This document shows positions 33,756 through 45,443 of a stretch of DNA of 64,000 nt, piece by piece; positions within the stretch are counted from its first letter, which is position 1, and the number at the start of each line of letters is the position of its first letter. Made by a program: the position numbers and the translations under genes. The notes under the pieces are model-generated. The model did not search any database, was not told where the DNA came from, and saw only the letters and a program-made list of their open reading frames with translations. The DNA comes from GCA-2683135 sp964507445 (lineage in GTDB: Bacteria > Planctomycetota > GCA-002687715): contig CAZDQF010000008.1 of the NCBI GenBank assembly GCA_964507445.1, positions 138,187-202,186 on the forward strand. Direction: 5' to 3'.

Positions 33756-35654
33756 TCACGCTTCCTCGAACAGGTCGGTGATGACGTCCGCGTACTTGCG
33801 CTCGATGACCTGGCGCCGCTTCTTCATGGTGGCGGTGAGGGTGCCCTCGTCGACGGTGAAGGGCTCCTCCAGGAGGTGGACCTGTCCAATCCGCTCGAAG
33901 TTGCGGTAGCCCCGCTGGCGGGAGACCAGGCGCTTGACCTCTTCCCGAATGTGGGCCTTGGCTTGCTCATGCCGCGCGACGGTCTCCGTGGACGGGAGGC
34001 CGGGGAGCCCGACCGCCGTCGCGACGCTGCCTGGTTCGGGCACCACCAGGACCCCCAGGGTCTTCTGACCGTGCCCCACTACCAGCGCTTCGGCGATGGA
34101 GGCGGAGGAGCACAGGGTGGTCTCGATGGGCTCGGGCTCTACGTTCTCCCCGCCGCGGAGGACGATGGTGTCCTTCGCCCGGCCGGTGATCAGGATGTCC
34201 CCCTCCGACGAGAGCATCCCTACGTCACCGGTGTCGAGCCAGCCGTCGGACGAGAGCGCCGCCGAGGTGGCGCTGGGGTTCTCGAAGTAGCCTCGCATGA
34301 TCTGAGGGCCGCGGGCCTGGATGACGCCTCTCTGTCCCGCCTCGACGGGCTCGCCCTGTTCGTCGACGATGCGGACCTCGGTGTTGGGGACGGGACGGCC
34401 GATGGTCCCGAGGACGTTGCGTCGGGCGTCACGGACGGAGATCACCGGGCTTGACTCGGTGAGGCCGTAGCCGTTGAGCAGGGAAATCCCCGCGCGCGTG
34501 AGGAACTCGTCCACATGGGCCGGGAGAGGGCCGCCGCCGGAGACCGCCGCTCCCAGCTTGCCGCCCAGGGCCGCCCGGAGCTTCTTGTAGACCAACAGGT
34601 CCGCCACACGGTGGGGGACCCAGGTCAGCAACTGGGTCAGGCCCAGACCCAGCGTGGCCATGGCCGACGGACGGGTCACCTCTGAACCGTCGAGCCAGAC
34701 GCCACGTCGCTTTCTGCCGGCGTCCACATGGACCTTGCTCCCGTTGAGCGCCCCTCGCACCAGCTTCTGGATCGCGGAGGGCTGCTTGTCGATGGCGGTG
34801 ACGAGGGCTGTGTAGAAGGTCTCCCATACTCGCGGGACCCCACAAACGAACTGGGGTCTGATCCGCTTGAAGTCCTCCTTCAGGGTCCACTTGCTGCCGT
34901 AGTGGATCTCCAGGCCCTGCTCCAGGACCACGTACTCGACGGCGCGTTCGAAGACGTGCCAGGAGGGGAGGAAGGACAGGAAGCGCCCGTAGGGTTCGAA
35001 GTCCACGACGCTGGGGAGCGCGGCCACGTTGTGTCCGATGTTGGCGTGGGTCAGCATCACCCCCTTGGGGTTCCCGGTGGTGCCGGAGGTGTAGATGATG
35101 GTGGCCAGGGAGTTGGGGTCGATGGACGCTACGCGGTCACTGATCGCAGAGGGCTCCTCCGCGATCTTGGCCGTCCCCAATTCCATCACGCTGTTGAAGG
35201 TGTGCGCGCCCTCTGGCGCGTCGCCTTTCAGGACCACGATCCAGTTGAGTCTCTCCCTGGTCGCTCCGAGCTTCTCCACGTGTGCCGCGGATTCGACGAT
35301 GGCCGCCCGGCAGCGGGCGTGACCCACACAGAACTCGACCTCGTCGGCAGACGCGTCGCCGCCTCGAGGCACATCGACGGCGCCGAGGGAGAGCAACGCC
35401 AGATCGGAGATCAACCAGAGGTCAGAGTTCTCCGCCACCAGCGCGACGTGGTCTCCGGGGTTGCATCCCAGCCCCAGCAGTCCAGCGGCGAAGCGATCCA
35501 CCTTCTCCCAGAGGGACTCGTAGGTCAGCGCTTCGAATTGGCAGTTCTTGTTGCCGACGAGGGCCGGCCGTTGGGCGAAGCGGGCGGTGGCCTGGCGCAG
35601 GTTGCCCGGTATGCCGCCGGACCGCGCCGCTCCCTTTGTGTCATGGTTGTCTAT
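33756..35654 (-). CDS. Long-chain acyl-CoA synthetase (AMP-forming), unusual start
   Basis: AMP-dependent synthetase: IIYTSGTTGNPKGVMLTH (P-loop), LNGYGLTESSPVIS, DGWLDTGDVGML and ITGRAKDTIVLRGGENVEPEPIE. It activates fatty acids to acyl-CoA through an acyl-adenylate, as in planctomycete FadD-type enzymes. The first ordinary start (GTG, 35501) would cut off the conserved N-terminus. The frame stays open and family-like upstream (NLRQATARFAQRPALV, LTYESLWEKVDRF) to 35654, where an ATA stands 5 bases after a perfect GGAGGT. No ATG, GTG or TTG lies in that frame between. The product would be 632 residues. Confidence 0.85.
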   Translation of the reverse strand: MDNHDTKGAARSGGIPGNLRQATARFAQRPALVGNKNCQFEALTYESLWEKVDRFAAGLLGLGCNPGDHVALVAENSDLWLISDLALLSLGAVDVPRGGDASADEVEFCVGHARCRAAIVESAAHVEKLGATRERLNWIVVLKGDAPEGAHTFNSVMELGTAKIAEEPSAISDRVASIDPNSLATIIYTSGTTGNPKGVMLTHANIGHNVAALPSVVDFEPYGRFLSFLPSWHVFERAVEYVVLEQGLEIHYGSKWTLKEDFKRIRPQFVCGVPRVWETFYTALVTAIDKQPSAIQKLVRGALNGSKVHVDAGRKRRGVWLDGSEVTRPSAMATLGLGLTQLLTWVPHRVADLLVYKKLRAALGGKLGAAVSGGGPLPAHVDEFLTRAGISLLNGYGLTESSPVISVRDARRNVLGTIGRPVPNTEVRIVDEQGEPVEAGQRGVIQARGPQIMRGYFENPSATSAALSSDGWLDTGDVGMLSSEGDILITGRAKDTIVLRGGENVEPEPIETTLCSSASIAEALVVGHGQKTLGVLVVPEPGSVATAVGLPGLPSTETVARHEQAKAHIREEVKRLVSRQRGYRNFERIGQVHLLEEPFTVDEGTLTATMKKRRQVIERKYADVITDLFEEA

Positions 35655-35659
35655 GGTCG

Positions 35660-35665
35660 ACCTCC
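35660..35665 (-). promoter_or_regulatory. Perfect Shine-Dalgarno sequence ahead of an ATA codon
   Basis: GGAGGT on the minus strand, fully complementary to the anti-Shine-Dalgarno, lies five bases before ATA at 35654, the likely first codon of the acyl-CoA synthetase. The only nearby ATG (35644) is out of frame and 15 bases from the site. This site decides the start call. Confidence 0.6.
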
Positions 35666-35767
35666 CGCGAGGAGTCCTCCGCCCGCGCCGCTCGTTGACC
35701 CGACCGTTTCCGTGTTACGGTCCTCGTGCCATGGGACGCACCTATATTCTCGCGAGCGGCCAGTTGC

Positions 35768-38185
35768 ATGCAAGTTGAGGGCGGTCCGAGCAAGGTAATT
35801 GTCCCGGTGCGGCGGCTCCGTGTCGTCCTGCCCATGGCGGTGGGAGTCTTCGTGGTCGGCCTCAGCGGGGCGTGGGTCGGCCACCTGGAGGCAATGGAGG
35901 GTGGGGGCTCAGGCCCCTATGACCTGCGCCCGTACCTGGATGGGCCATCCCATGTGGGGCTGGCGGGATTCGAGCACACCCCCGGAGCTCTGCAGGAGCT
36001 GCTCCTCGGAGGCCCCGGCCTTGCCACGGCCCTGATGGCCGGTTGCGTGGCGGTGCTGCTGTTCCTCGCACTCGAGTCCTTCCTGCGGATCACCTGGAGC
36101 TGTCCCAACGAGGTGGCAGCCCTCACGCCGGCGGTGCTGTTCGCGGTGCTGCCGGCGCAGCTCGCGTTCCAACTGATCGCGGGGGGAGCGACTCTCCTCC
36201 TCGCTCTGGGACTCCTGCTCCTTGCCTGCCTTCTCGCGTTGTCGGTCAACGTGCTGTCGCGGCTCTTGGGTGCCGCGGCGGGTGCCATGGCCGCCGCGGC
36301 GCACCCGGCCTTGATCCTGCTGCTGCCGGCGGTCCTGCCGTGCTTGTGGCTCGGAGCCGCCAATTCGAGATCACGGCAGTCGACCCAGGCCGATTCCCGA
36401 GCCGCCTTCCGCTTCACGGTCGTCGTCGGGGGGGCCATGATCTTGCTCGCGATCGGCGACGGTCTCGTGGTGAGCGGCTCCCTGACGGCGCCGCCCATTC
36501 ATGGCTCCGTCGGGCCGCATCGCTCGCGGTGGGCCCTGGAGTTGCTGGCGTCCTCGCCGATCCTGGCGTTCTTCAATCAACCCCGTGACCTGTTGCCGAC
36601 TGGTTTTGAGGCCGTGACAGGCGGCTTCTGGCCGATCATGGCTGGACTCTCTGTCTGGGGACTGCTGCTCGCTTTCGCCATGCTCACCGCCGGGATCGCT
36701 CGCGGTGTCTTCCTGGCTGGGCTCGCCGGACTCGCTGGGGCGGCGCCGTTCGTTCTCCCCGGTTGGGTACCCGGGGACCGGGCTGCGGCCTGCCTGCCGC
36801 TCCTGCCTGCGGTGACCTTGCTGGCGCTGGGATTGTCCGTGGTCAGGGGGCGGTCGGTCCGTGTCGCGGGGGTCGTCGTGGCGGTGGTGATCGGGGCCGT
36901 TTGCCTGCGTGGCACGGCGGAAGCCCACGCCGGTGTTCAGTCCCGCCGTAGCCTCTTCATGGTGGATTCGGAGCGCCTGGGGTTCGTGCCAGACCTGGAG
37001 CCGGACCCGGCCCGTCTGGTCCTCTACGGCTATGACCTCTGGCAACAGGAACAGGCGTTGCACGAGGCCAGGAAGAGCCGCGGGAGGTTCCCGTCCTTCC
37101 GCGAGCGGGTGGTGAGCGTGGCGCGCGGTCGCCTCCAGACTCCCGCCCCTCCCGCCCTGGCTCCGGAGGCGCTGCTCAGGATTGCGACCAGGCTCACATT
37201 CCCCATCGACGCCGCTGAATTGCCAGACGAGTTGAGGCTCCTGGAGACTCTCGGTGAGTTGGAGCTGGCGGTCGCGGAGCTATCTCGGCGCCAGGACCCC
37301 GAGAACTGGTACGCATTCTCCCAGGCCCGACTCTCCGAGCTGACGCCCCAGGCGCTCGAGATCCTGTACGCCCTGAGGGAGAATCGGGTGCGTCACCCGC
37401 GCTTCCACAAGTTCAACTACACCTTCACGCAGCTCGTGGGACGAGCCGCGGTCTGGGCGACGGAGCTGGGAGACCTCCAGTATTCGGTCCCGCTGCGGGA
37501 GCTCCTGGTGGAGATGACCGAGGGATATCCTCGGAACCAGGGGCGTGTCAGGGGGATCCTGGGGCTCGAACTGCTGGAGATGAAGCGTTGGGAGGACGCG
37601 CGAACCTGCCTCACCGCCGCTGCCGAGGTCTGTGAGCGAAGCGAGCCCCTCGGCGCCGTCGTCCGGGGTGCGCTGGCGAGCCTCAAGATCAGAGAGGGGC
37701 AGGAACGGGAGGCTCTGGAAGGCCTCAACCGGGCCTGGGACGGCCTGGCCGGTCAAGCGGGAAGGTGGCGGATCGCCTCGCCGGGCTCTCGGGACTACTG
37801 GTTGATCGCGGAGATGCTGCTGCTGCGCTATGAACTGGCCCGTCGGATCGACCCAGCCCTGGCGGAGCAGGCCGGCCGAGACCTCCGGCTGATGCTCGAG
37901 CCCGCCCTGGCCTCCGGGCCCCGTCGGGTGCCTGCGCTGGCCTTCTGGGGCCGGCTCAAGCAACTCGACGGTGACGTGGTCGCGGCCCGGATCGTCTTGC
38001 TGGAGATGAGGGCCCTGTCCCCCAACTCCTTCGGAGAGCGGGGGAGCGGGGCCAGCGGCCTGCTGGATACCCCCAGATTCCGGTTGGTGGGGCTCCGAGC
38101 GTTGCTGGGAATCCTCGACCCGGCTTCGGATCAGGGGCTCAAGAGTCAGGTGGAGGCCGAGATCCGGCAACTGGATCGCTACTGA
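35768..38185 (+). CDS. Polytopic membrane protein with TPR-like C-terminal half
   Basis: 805 residues from the ATG at 35768 (35726 is an earlier option). The first ~400 residues hold roughly eight to ten hydrophobic helices, for example VVLPMAVGVFVVGLSGAW, TALMAGCVAVLLFLALES, LLLALGLLLLACLLAL and IMAGLSVWGLLLAFAML, arranged as in glycosyltransferase-39-like or mannosyl-transferase-like membrane proteins, but no catalytic motif was recognised. The C-terminal ~350 residues are helical repeats (LGLELLEMKRWEDARTCLTAAAEV, GALASLKIREGQEREALEGL) that resemble TPRs. The function is unknown. It is divergent from the acyl-CoA synthetase gene. Confidence 0.65.
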   Translation: MQVEGGPSKVIVPVRRLRVVLPMAVGVFVVGLSGAWVGHLEAMEGGGSGPYDLRPYLDGPSHVGLAGFEHTPGALQELLLGGPGLATALMAGCVAVLLFLALESFLRITWSCPNEVAALTPAVLFAVLPAQLAFQLIAGGATLLLALGLLLLACLLALSVNVLSRLLGAAAGAMAAAAHPALILLLPAVLPCLWLGAANSRSRQSTQADSRAAFRFTVVVGGAMILLAIGDGLVVSGSLTAPPIHGSVGPHRSRWALELLASSPILAFFNQPRDLLPTGFEAVTGGFWPIMAGLSVWGLLLAFAMLTAGIARGVFLAGLAGLAGAAPFVLPGWVPGDRAAACLPLLPAVTLLALGLSVVRGRSVRVAGVVVAVVIGAVCLRGTAEAHAGVQSRRSLFMVDSERLGFVPDLEPDPARLVLYGYDLWQQEQALHEARKSRGRFPSFRERVVSVARGRLQTPAPPALAPEALLRIATRLTFPIDAAELPDELRLLETLGELELAVAELSRRQDPENWYAFSQARLSELTPQALEILYALRENRVRHPRFHKFNYTFTQLVGRAAVWATELGDLQYSVPLRELLVEMTEGYPRNQGRVRGILGLELLEMKRWEDARTCLTAAAEVCERSEPLGAVVRGALASLKIREGQEREALEGLNRAWDGLAGQAGRWRIASPGSRDYWLIAEMLLLRYELARRIDPALAEQAGRDLRLMLEPALASGPRRVPALAFWGRLKQLDGDVVAARIVLLEMRALSPNSFGERGSGASGLLDTPRFRLVGLRALLGILDPASDQGLKSQVEAEIRQLDRY

Positions 38186-38283
38186 CCGGACAGGTGCGGG
38201 GCTGGACCCGGGCCCATGACTTGTGCCTGCAAGCTGTGGGTGCATAATCTTCGAAACACGTCGCGGCCGCGACCTGTATCCGC

Positions 38284-41532
<3,249 letters not shown>

Positions 41533-41560
41533 GCCGGCTGCCGTTTGTTGACGGGCCCTG

Positions 41561-42166
41561 TTAGCGGCTGCGGTCCGGGCGTGGCTTGAACACCCGCACC
41601 TTCGTCTGGCTGGGGCGCCACCATTTGTCTTCGGTGTTCAGGTCGCACTTTCCGAAGTCGATGCTCTTGATCTGTACCTTCGGGTTCTTGGACTCGACGC
41701 TCTCGTGAAACCTGACCAGATCTTGGAACCTGTAGCCTTCTTTGTTGACCCAGTCGATGGTCACGCTGTGGACCATGAAGTTGTTGTTGCCTTGGAAAGC
41801 CCGTGGGCTGGCGGGCTTCACCGTGAAGTTGTCCGTCATGGTCTGGCCCTCTCCGATCGGCATGGAGTTGCCGACGGCGTAGATGGGGCTCGACGGGTCG
41901 TTCACGTCGACGGTGCTGGCTCGCGCGAGGTCACTCACCGCCGTGGCGATGCGCTGGCTGTCGCGGCTGACTTGAAGAAGCGCCTGATAGGCCTGCGTGC
42001 GCTGACCCTCGAGCTCGTCCCTCTTCACGAGGATCAGGTAGCCGTAGAACCCGGCGGCGGCCAGGTCCAGGAGGATGAAGATGACCACGAGGAACTTGAG
42101 ACCTCCGCCGGGGCCCTTGGAGGCGACGGCGTCGTCGTTGCTGCGAGTGAGTCTCTCGAGTGCCAT
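41561..42166 (-). CDS. PilO-like membrane protein
   Basis: 201 residues. A single N-terminal membrane helix (KFLVVIFILLDLAAAGFYGYLIL, ~24-46) is followed by a coiled coil (KRDELEGQRTQAYQALLQVSRDSQRIATAV) and a compact alpha/beta domain, the arrangement of PilO/GspM. It starts two bases after the stop of the PilM-PilN fusion gene, exactly where pilO belongs in a pilMNO order. Sequence identity to a named family is not evident; the call rests on topology and position. It would help form the inner-membrane platform of a type IV pilus or type II secretion machine. Confidence 0.6.
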   Translation of the reverse strand: MALERLTRSNDDAVASKGPGGGLKFLVVIFILLDLAAAGFYGYLILVKRDELEGQRTQAYQALLQVSRDSQRIATAVSDLARASTVDVNDPSSPIYAVGNSMPIGEGQTMTDNFTVKPASPRAFQGNNNFMVHSVTIDWVNKEGYRFQDLVRFHESVESKNPKVQIKSIDFGKCDLNTEDKWWRPSQTKVRVFKPRPDRSR

Positions 42167-42168
42167 CG

Positions 42169-43983
42169 TTAGTACCCTCTCTTGAAGGTGACCCGTGCCT
42201 GGGTGATCTCTCGTTCAGGGCCGAGGGGCTTTGACTGACCGGGCTTGTAGGCGTCGAAGTCCGGCATCTTCTGGAATTCGGCGTCGAAGAAGTCCAGGGT
42301 GACCACCGTCATCTCCGAGGGGACGCGCATGGTCCAGGTGATGTTCTCATCGGAGATGTTGAGCTTCTCGAGCTTGAAGTAGACCTTCTTCTCGTTGCGC
42401 AGCCGGTTCATGACCGTGACCCATGACTCGAGGCGAACGAGCGCGCTCGTGGCGATCTCTTCAGGGGGGCGTTCGCGGGAACCTTCCGTGGCCTGGACCC
42501 CGTAGTAGTCCTCGAGGTGCTTGCTGATCTGATAGAGGCTCTGGCGTGCCGTGGTGAGCACCTGGGGGTACTGGCCGGCCTTGAGTTGCCGGGTCATGTC
42601 CTCGACGATGACCTCCGCTTCACCCGGTTCCTCGGCTCCGGATGGCGTGTATCCCATGTACTTGGCGTTCTTGGGGCTGCTGGCCAGACCGCCGATGTGA
42701 AGCTGGAATTCTCGGGAGCACTGGTCGGCGATGAACCGCACGTCCTTGTCCAATGCCTGGACGTTCTTCCACTCGAGGATGGAGAGGAACGCGAGGAGGA
42801 CCAGGATCAGGAAGGACGCGAGCAACAGCGGGTTCCTGACTCGATCGAGCTTCCTCGCGTAGGCGAACTCTTCCTGCCGGAACTCGAGACCGATCGGGTC
42901 GTGCTCGAACGCCTTCAGCGCCAGTCCGATGGCCGGCCCCGCGTAGGTCGCCGCCTCGGCGTCTGCCTTGTGATCACCCGTGGACAGCACGTCCAAGGCA
43001 GCGACATGGACCCGGAAGGCGTCTCGCAGTTCGCGTTCGAGTCCGGCCGCGGTGGAGCCCGGTCCGGTCAGCCAGATCCCCTTCAGCTGCCCTTCCACCT
43101 GGACTGACGACAGCGTTCGCCTTAGCTCATTGACGATCCGGCGCGCGAACTCCGACTCCTTGTCCTGGATGATGTCGGTCTTGATCTCTGTGGCGGTCAA
43201 CGCGGTGGAGGGGTCGCGGCTGCTGTCGCCCGCGTCACCAGCGGAGCCGAACGGCTCCGTCGGCTGTAGCAACTTGCCCACCACGGAGCGTGCCTCGTCG
43301 GTGTCGATCCCCAGGTCGCTGGACAGGGTGCGGATCAGCGTCTCCGAGCCGAGGCGCATGCTCCTGATCATCCTGAGGCGAGGTCCCTGAGTGAGGACCA
43401 GCGTGGTTGATTGTTCTCCTACGTCGAGGATGACGTTGGCGCTGGTGTCATCCTCATCCGTGCACTCCAGGTCGGAGATGAGGGTGGCCAGGGAGTAGAG
43501 CGCGGTGGAGGAGAGATCGACTTGTGTCGGCTCGACGCCGACTCGCCCCAGGGCCTCCAGGTGGTCCCGGAGGGTCTTCTTCTCCACCGCGAAGATGAGC
43601 AGGCGAGAGCGAGGACCCGTCTCCGAGATCTTGTAGAAGCCCACCACCACCTCGTCGATGTTGGTGGATGGAAGGTGGCTCTCGGACTCGAACTTGATGA
43701 CCTTGCGGATCTGCTCCGGTTCCGTGAACGGGATCACGATCTCGCGGATGATCACGTCCCGGGCGGGGAGCCCGAGTACAAGCTGCTCTCGCTTGGCCTT
43801 CGCCGCTCTCAGCGCGGCACGTGCGGCCGCTCCGAGCTGCTCGGAGGTCTGCCCGGTTTCGGAGTCGCCCGACCCCAGTGGCACCGTGGCGGTCCCGAGC
43901 AGCTTGTGCTTCCGGTCCGTGCCGTCCAACTCGACGACCCGAACAGCGGTCTCCGTGATTTCGATGCCGGTCGCGCGCCCCAT
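42169..43983 (-). CDS. PilM-PilN fusion protein (GspL-like)
   Basis: 604 residues. Residues ~1-370 have the actin-like PilM/GspL cytoplasmic fold: GIEITETAVRVVELDG, LVLGLPARDVIIREIVIPFTEPEQIRKVIKFE (read in parts), SRLLIFAVEKKTLRDHLEAL and ILDVGEQSTTLVLTQ. One membrane helix at ~391-412 (PLLLASFLILVLLAFLSILEW) follows, then an exported coiled coil and a ferredoxin-like PilN-type domain. Separate pilM and pilN genes are the rule; here both lie in one frame, as in GspL. The gene follows an ECF sigma/anti-sigma pair on the same strand, 114 bases away. Confidence 0.85.
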   Translation of the reverse strand: MGRATGIEITETAVRVVELDGTDRKHKLLGTATVPLGSGDSETGQTSEQLGAAARAALRAAKAKREQLVLGLPARDVIIREIVIPFTEPEQIRKVIKFESESHLPSTNIDEVVVGFYKISETGPRSRLLIFAVEKKTLRDHLEALGRVGVEPTQVDLSSTALYSLATLISDLECTDEDDTSANVILDVGEQSTTLVLTQGPRLRMIRSMRLGSETLIRTLSSDLGIDTDEARSVVGKLLQPTEPFGSAGDAGDSSRDPSTALTATEIKTDIIQDKESEFARRIVNELRRTLSSVQVEGQLKGIWLTGPGSTAAGLERELRDAFRVHVAALDVLSTGDHKADAEAATYAGPAIGLALKAFEHDPIGLEFRQEEFAYARKLDRVRNPLLLASFLILVLLAFLSILEWKNVQALDKDVRFIADQCSREFQLHIGGLASSPKNAKYMGYTPSGAEEPGEAEVIVEDMTRQLKAGQYPQVLTTARQSLYQISKHLEDYYGVQATEGSRERPPEEIATSALVRLESWVTVMNRLRNEKKVYFKLEKLNISDENITWTMRVPSEMTVVTLDFFDAEFQKMPDFDAYKPGQSKPLGPEREITQARVTFKRGY

Positions 43984-44097
43984 CCGGAATCCCTCCCACC
44001 TGAGGCTTGTGTTGGGAGCGGCCGCCCCGCCCTCTGCCGTCAGGAGTTATCGCAAATCCGCGGCCCCGGTGCTACCCCCAGGGACGGACCCGTGCGG

Positions 44098-44712
44098 TTA
44101 TCTGCCGTTGGCTGCGCGCCGGATGAGGGCCGTCGCCTTCTCCATCGGCAGGCCGTGTCGTCTGCAGTACTGCTCAAGGACTCCGAATTCTTCGAGCTTG
44201 GTCAGGACCCGACCGGTCTCGAGATCACCAGACTCCGGGTCGGTGCCACGGAATGACTCCTTGATCTCGACGATGATCCGGATCTGAGCCTCGGTGAGCT
44301 GCTGACCCCAGGCCGAATCCCACTGTGTGAAGGTCTGGGTGCGCCATTCCTGGAGCTCTGTGTCCGTGGCTGACACCCGATCGTTGCCGCCGCCAAACCA
44401 GGAGACTCCCACGGAGACACACGCGATCAACAGGATCGCAGCGGCGACGCGGCTCCACTGGGAGATGTGCGGGAATCGATGCATGGGAGCGGGGGCCTCC
44501 AGGACACGATCCGCGATCCGACCGGAAAGTCCGGCGGGGGCCGCCGGGCGCTCCATCCGCTGGAATGCCCTGTGGATCTCGTGCATGGCCTCCCTCGCGC
44601 TCCTCGCCGAGTCGTCACGAGAGACGAATTCCTCCAGCTTGCGGGCGTCTTCGGGCGACAGCGCGTCGTCGATCTCGAGGCTCACCAGTCGTTCGAATTC
44701 CATTCGTTCCAT
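44098..44712 (-). CDS. Membrane anti-sigma factor
   Basis: 204 residues. The N-terminus EFERLVSLEIDDALSPEDARKLEEFVSRDDSARSAREAM is a typical anti-sigma domain layout, but the His-x3-Cys-x2-Cys zinc motif is missing, so it is the zinc-free kind. A membrane helix lies at ~90-108 (VAAAILLIACVSVGVSWF). The C-terminal part is exported and helical. It starts three bases after the ECF sigma gene stop, so it should bind and hold that sigma factor at the membrane. How release is triggered cannot be seen. Confidence 0.8.
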   Translation of the reverse strand: MERMEFERLVSLEIDDALSPEDARKLEEFVSRDDSARSAREAMHEIHRAFQRMERPAAPAGLSGRIADRVLEAPAPMHRFPHISQWSRVAAAILLIACVSVGVSWFGGGNDRVSATDTELQEWRTQTFTQWDSAWGQQLTEAQIRIIVEIKESFRGTDPESGDLETGRVLTKLEEFGVLEQYCRRHGLPMEKATALIRRAANGR

Positions 44713-44715
44713 GAT

Positions 44716-45333
44716 CTACTCCTGGGGACCGATATGCCGTCGGTCGAGTTCGTCCTTGAGCTTGGCTCGTGCGCGGAAGATGCGGCTCTCGACCGTCCCC
44801 TTGGAGATCTGCAGCACAGAACTGATCTCCTCGTATCGCAGTCCTTCGAGCTCACGTAGCACGAGGATGGTGCGGAAGGTCTCAGGAAGGCGGCTCATGG
44901 CTTCCCTGATTTTGGACCTCAGGTCACGCCGCCGGAGGCTCTCGTCTGGGCCGTCGGTCTCATCCGCCAAGGGCATGGCGCCGAAGTCCTCCACCTGAAT
45001 GGCTCGCTCCTTCCGCTGCTTCTTGGTCCAGTCGTGGGCCGTGTTCACGCTCACTCTGTAGAGCCAGGTGTAGAAGCTGGAGTCCTCGCGGAAGCTGTCC
45101 AACTTGCGGTGGACCTTGAAGAACACCTCCTGGGTGACGTCCTCAGCTTCGGACTGGGAACGTACGAGGTTGCGAACCAGCGCGAAGACCCGTGGGGTGT
45201 AGATCTCCACCAACCGGCGAAAGCTGTCTTCATCACCGGCTCGGGCGTTGAGCAACAGCTGTCGGTCACCGTCGGTGGAAGGTGCCGTCACCGGCGGTCT
45301 CCGGGTTCCTGGGGCTTCGCAAGTCAGGGTCAA
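44716..45333 (-). CDS. ECF-family RNA polymerase sigma factor
   Basis: 205 residues from a TTG at 45333 with GGAG about ten bases upstream; a shorter start is possible. Sigma region 2 is clear (FRRLVEIYTPRVFALVRNLVRSQSEAEDVTQEVFFKVHRKLDSFREDSSFYTWLYRVSVNTAHDW in parts) and region 4 is LPETFRTILVLRELEGLRYEEISSVLQISKGTVESRIFRARAKLKDEL (in parts). No region 3, as expected for the ECF class. It forms a two-gene unit with the anti-sigma gene and could control the PilM-PilN/PilO-like genes that follow. Confidence 0.94.
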   Translation of the reverse strand: MTLTCEAPGTRRPPVTAPSTDGDRQLLLNARAGDEDSFRRLVEIYTPRVFALVRNLVRSQSEAEDVTQEVFFKVHRKLDSFREDSSFYTWLYRVSVNTAHDWTKKQRKERAIQVEDFGAMPLADETDGPDESLRRRDLRSKIREAMSRLPETFRTILVLRELEGLRYEEISSVLQISKGTVESRIFRARAKLKDELDRRHIGPQE

Positions 45334-45443
45334 GTCGGAAGTCTCCTGCTACGGCAGCTTCGACGCAGGCGTAGCGCGGATCTTCCGTCGATCCTGTAAC
45401 TATTGCATATGTGAGGCCTTAGGGCAATCCGGCCGGGGTCGGC

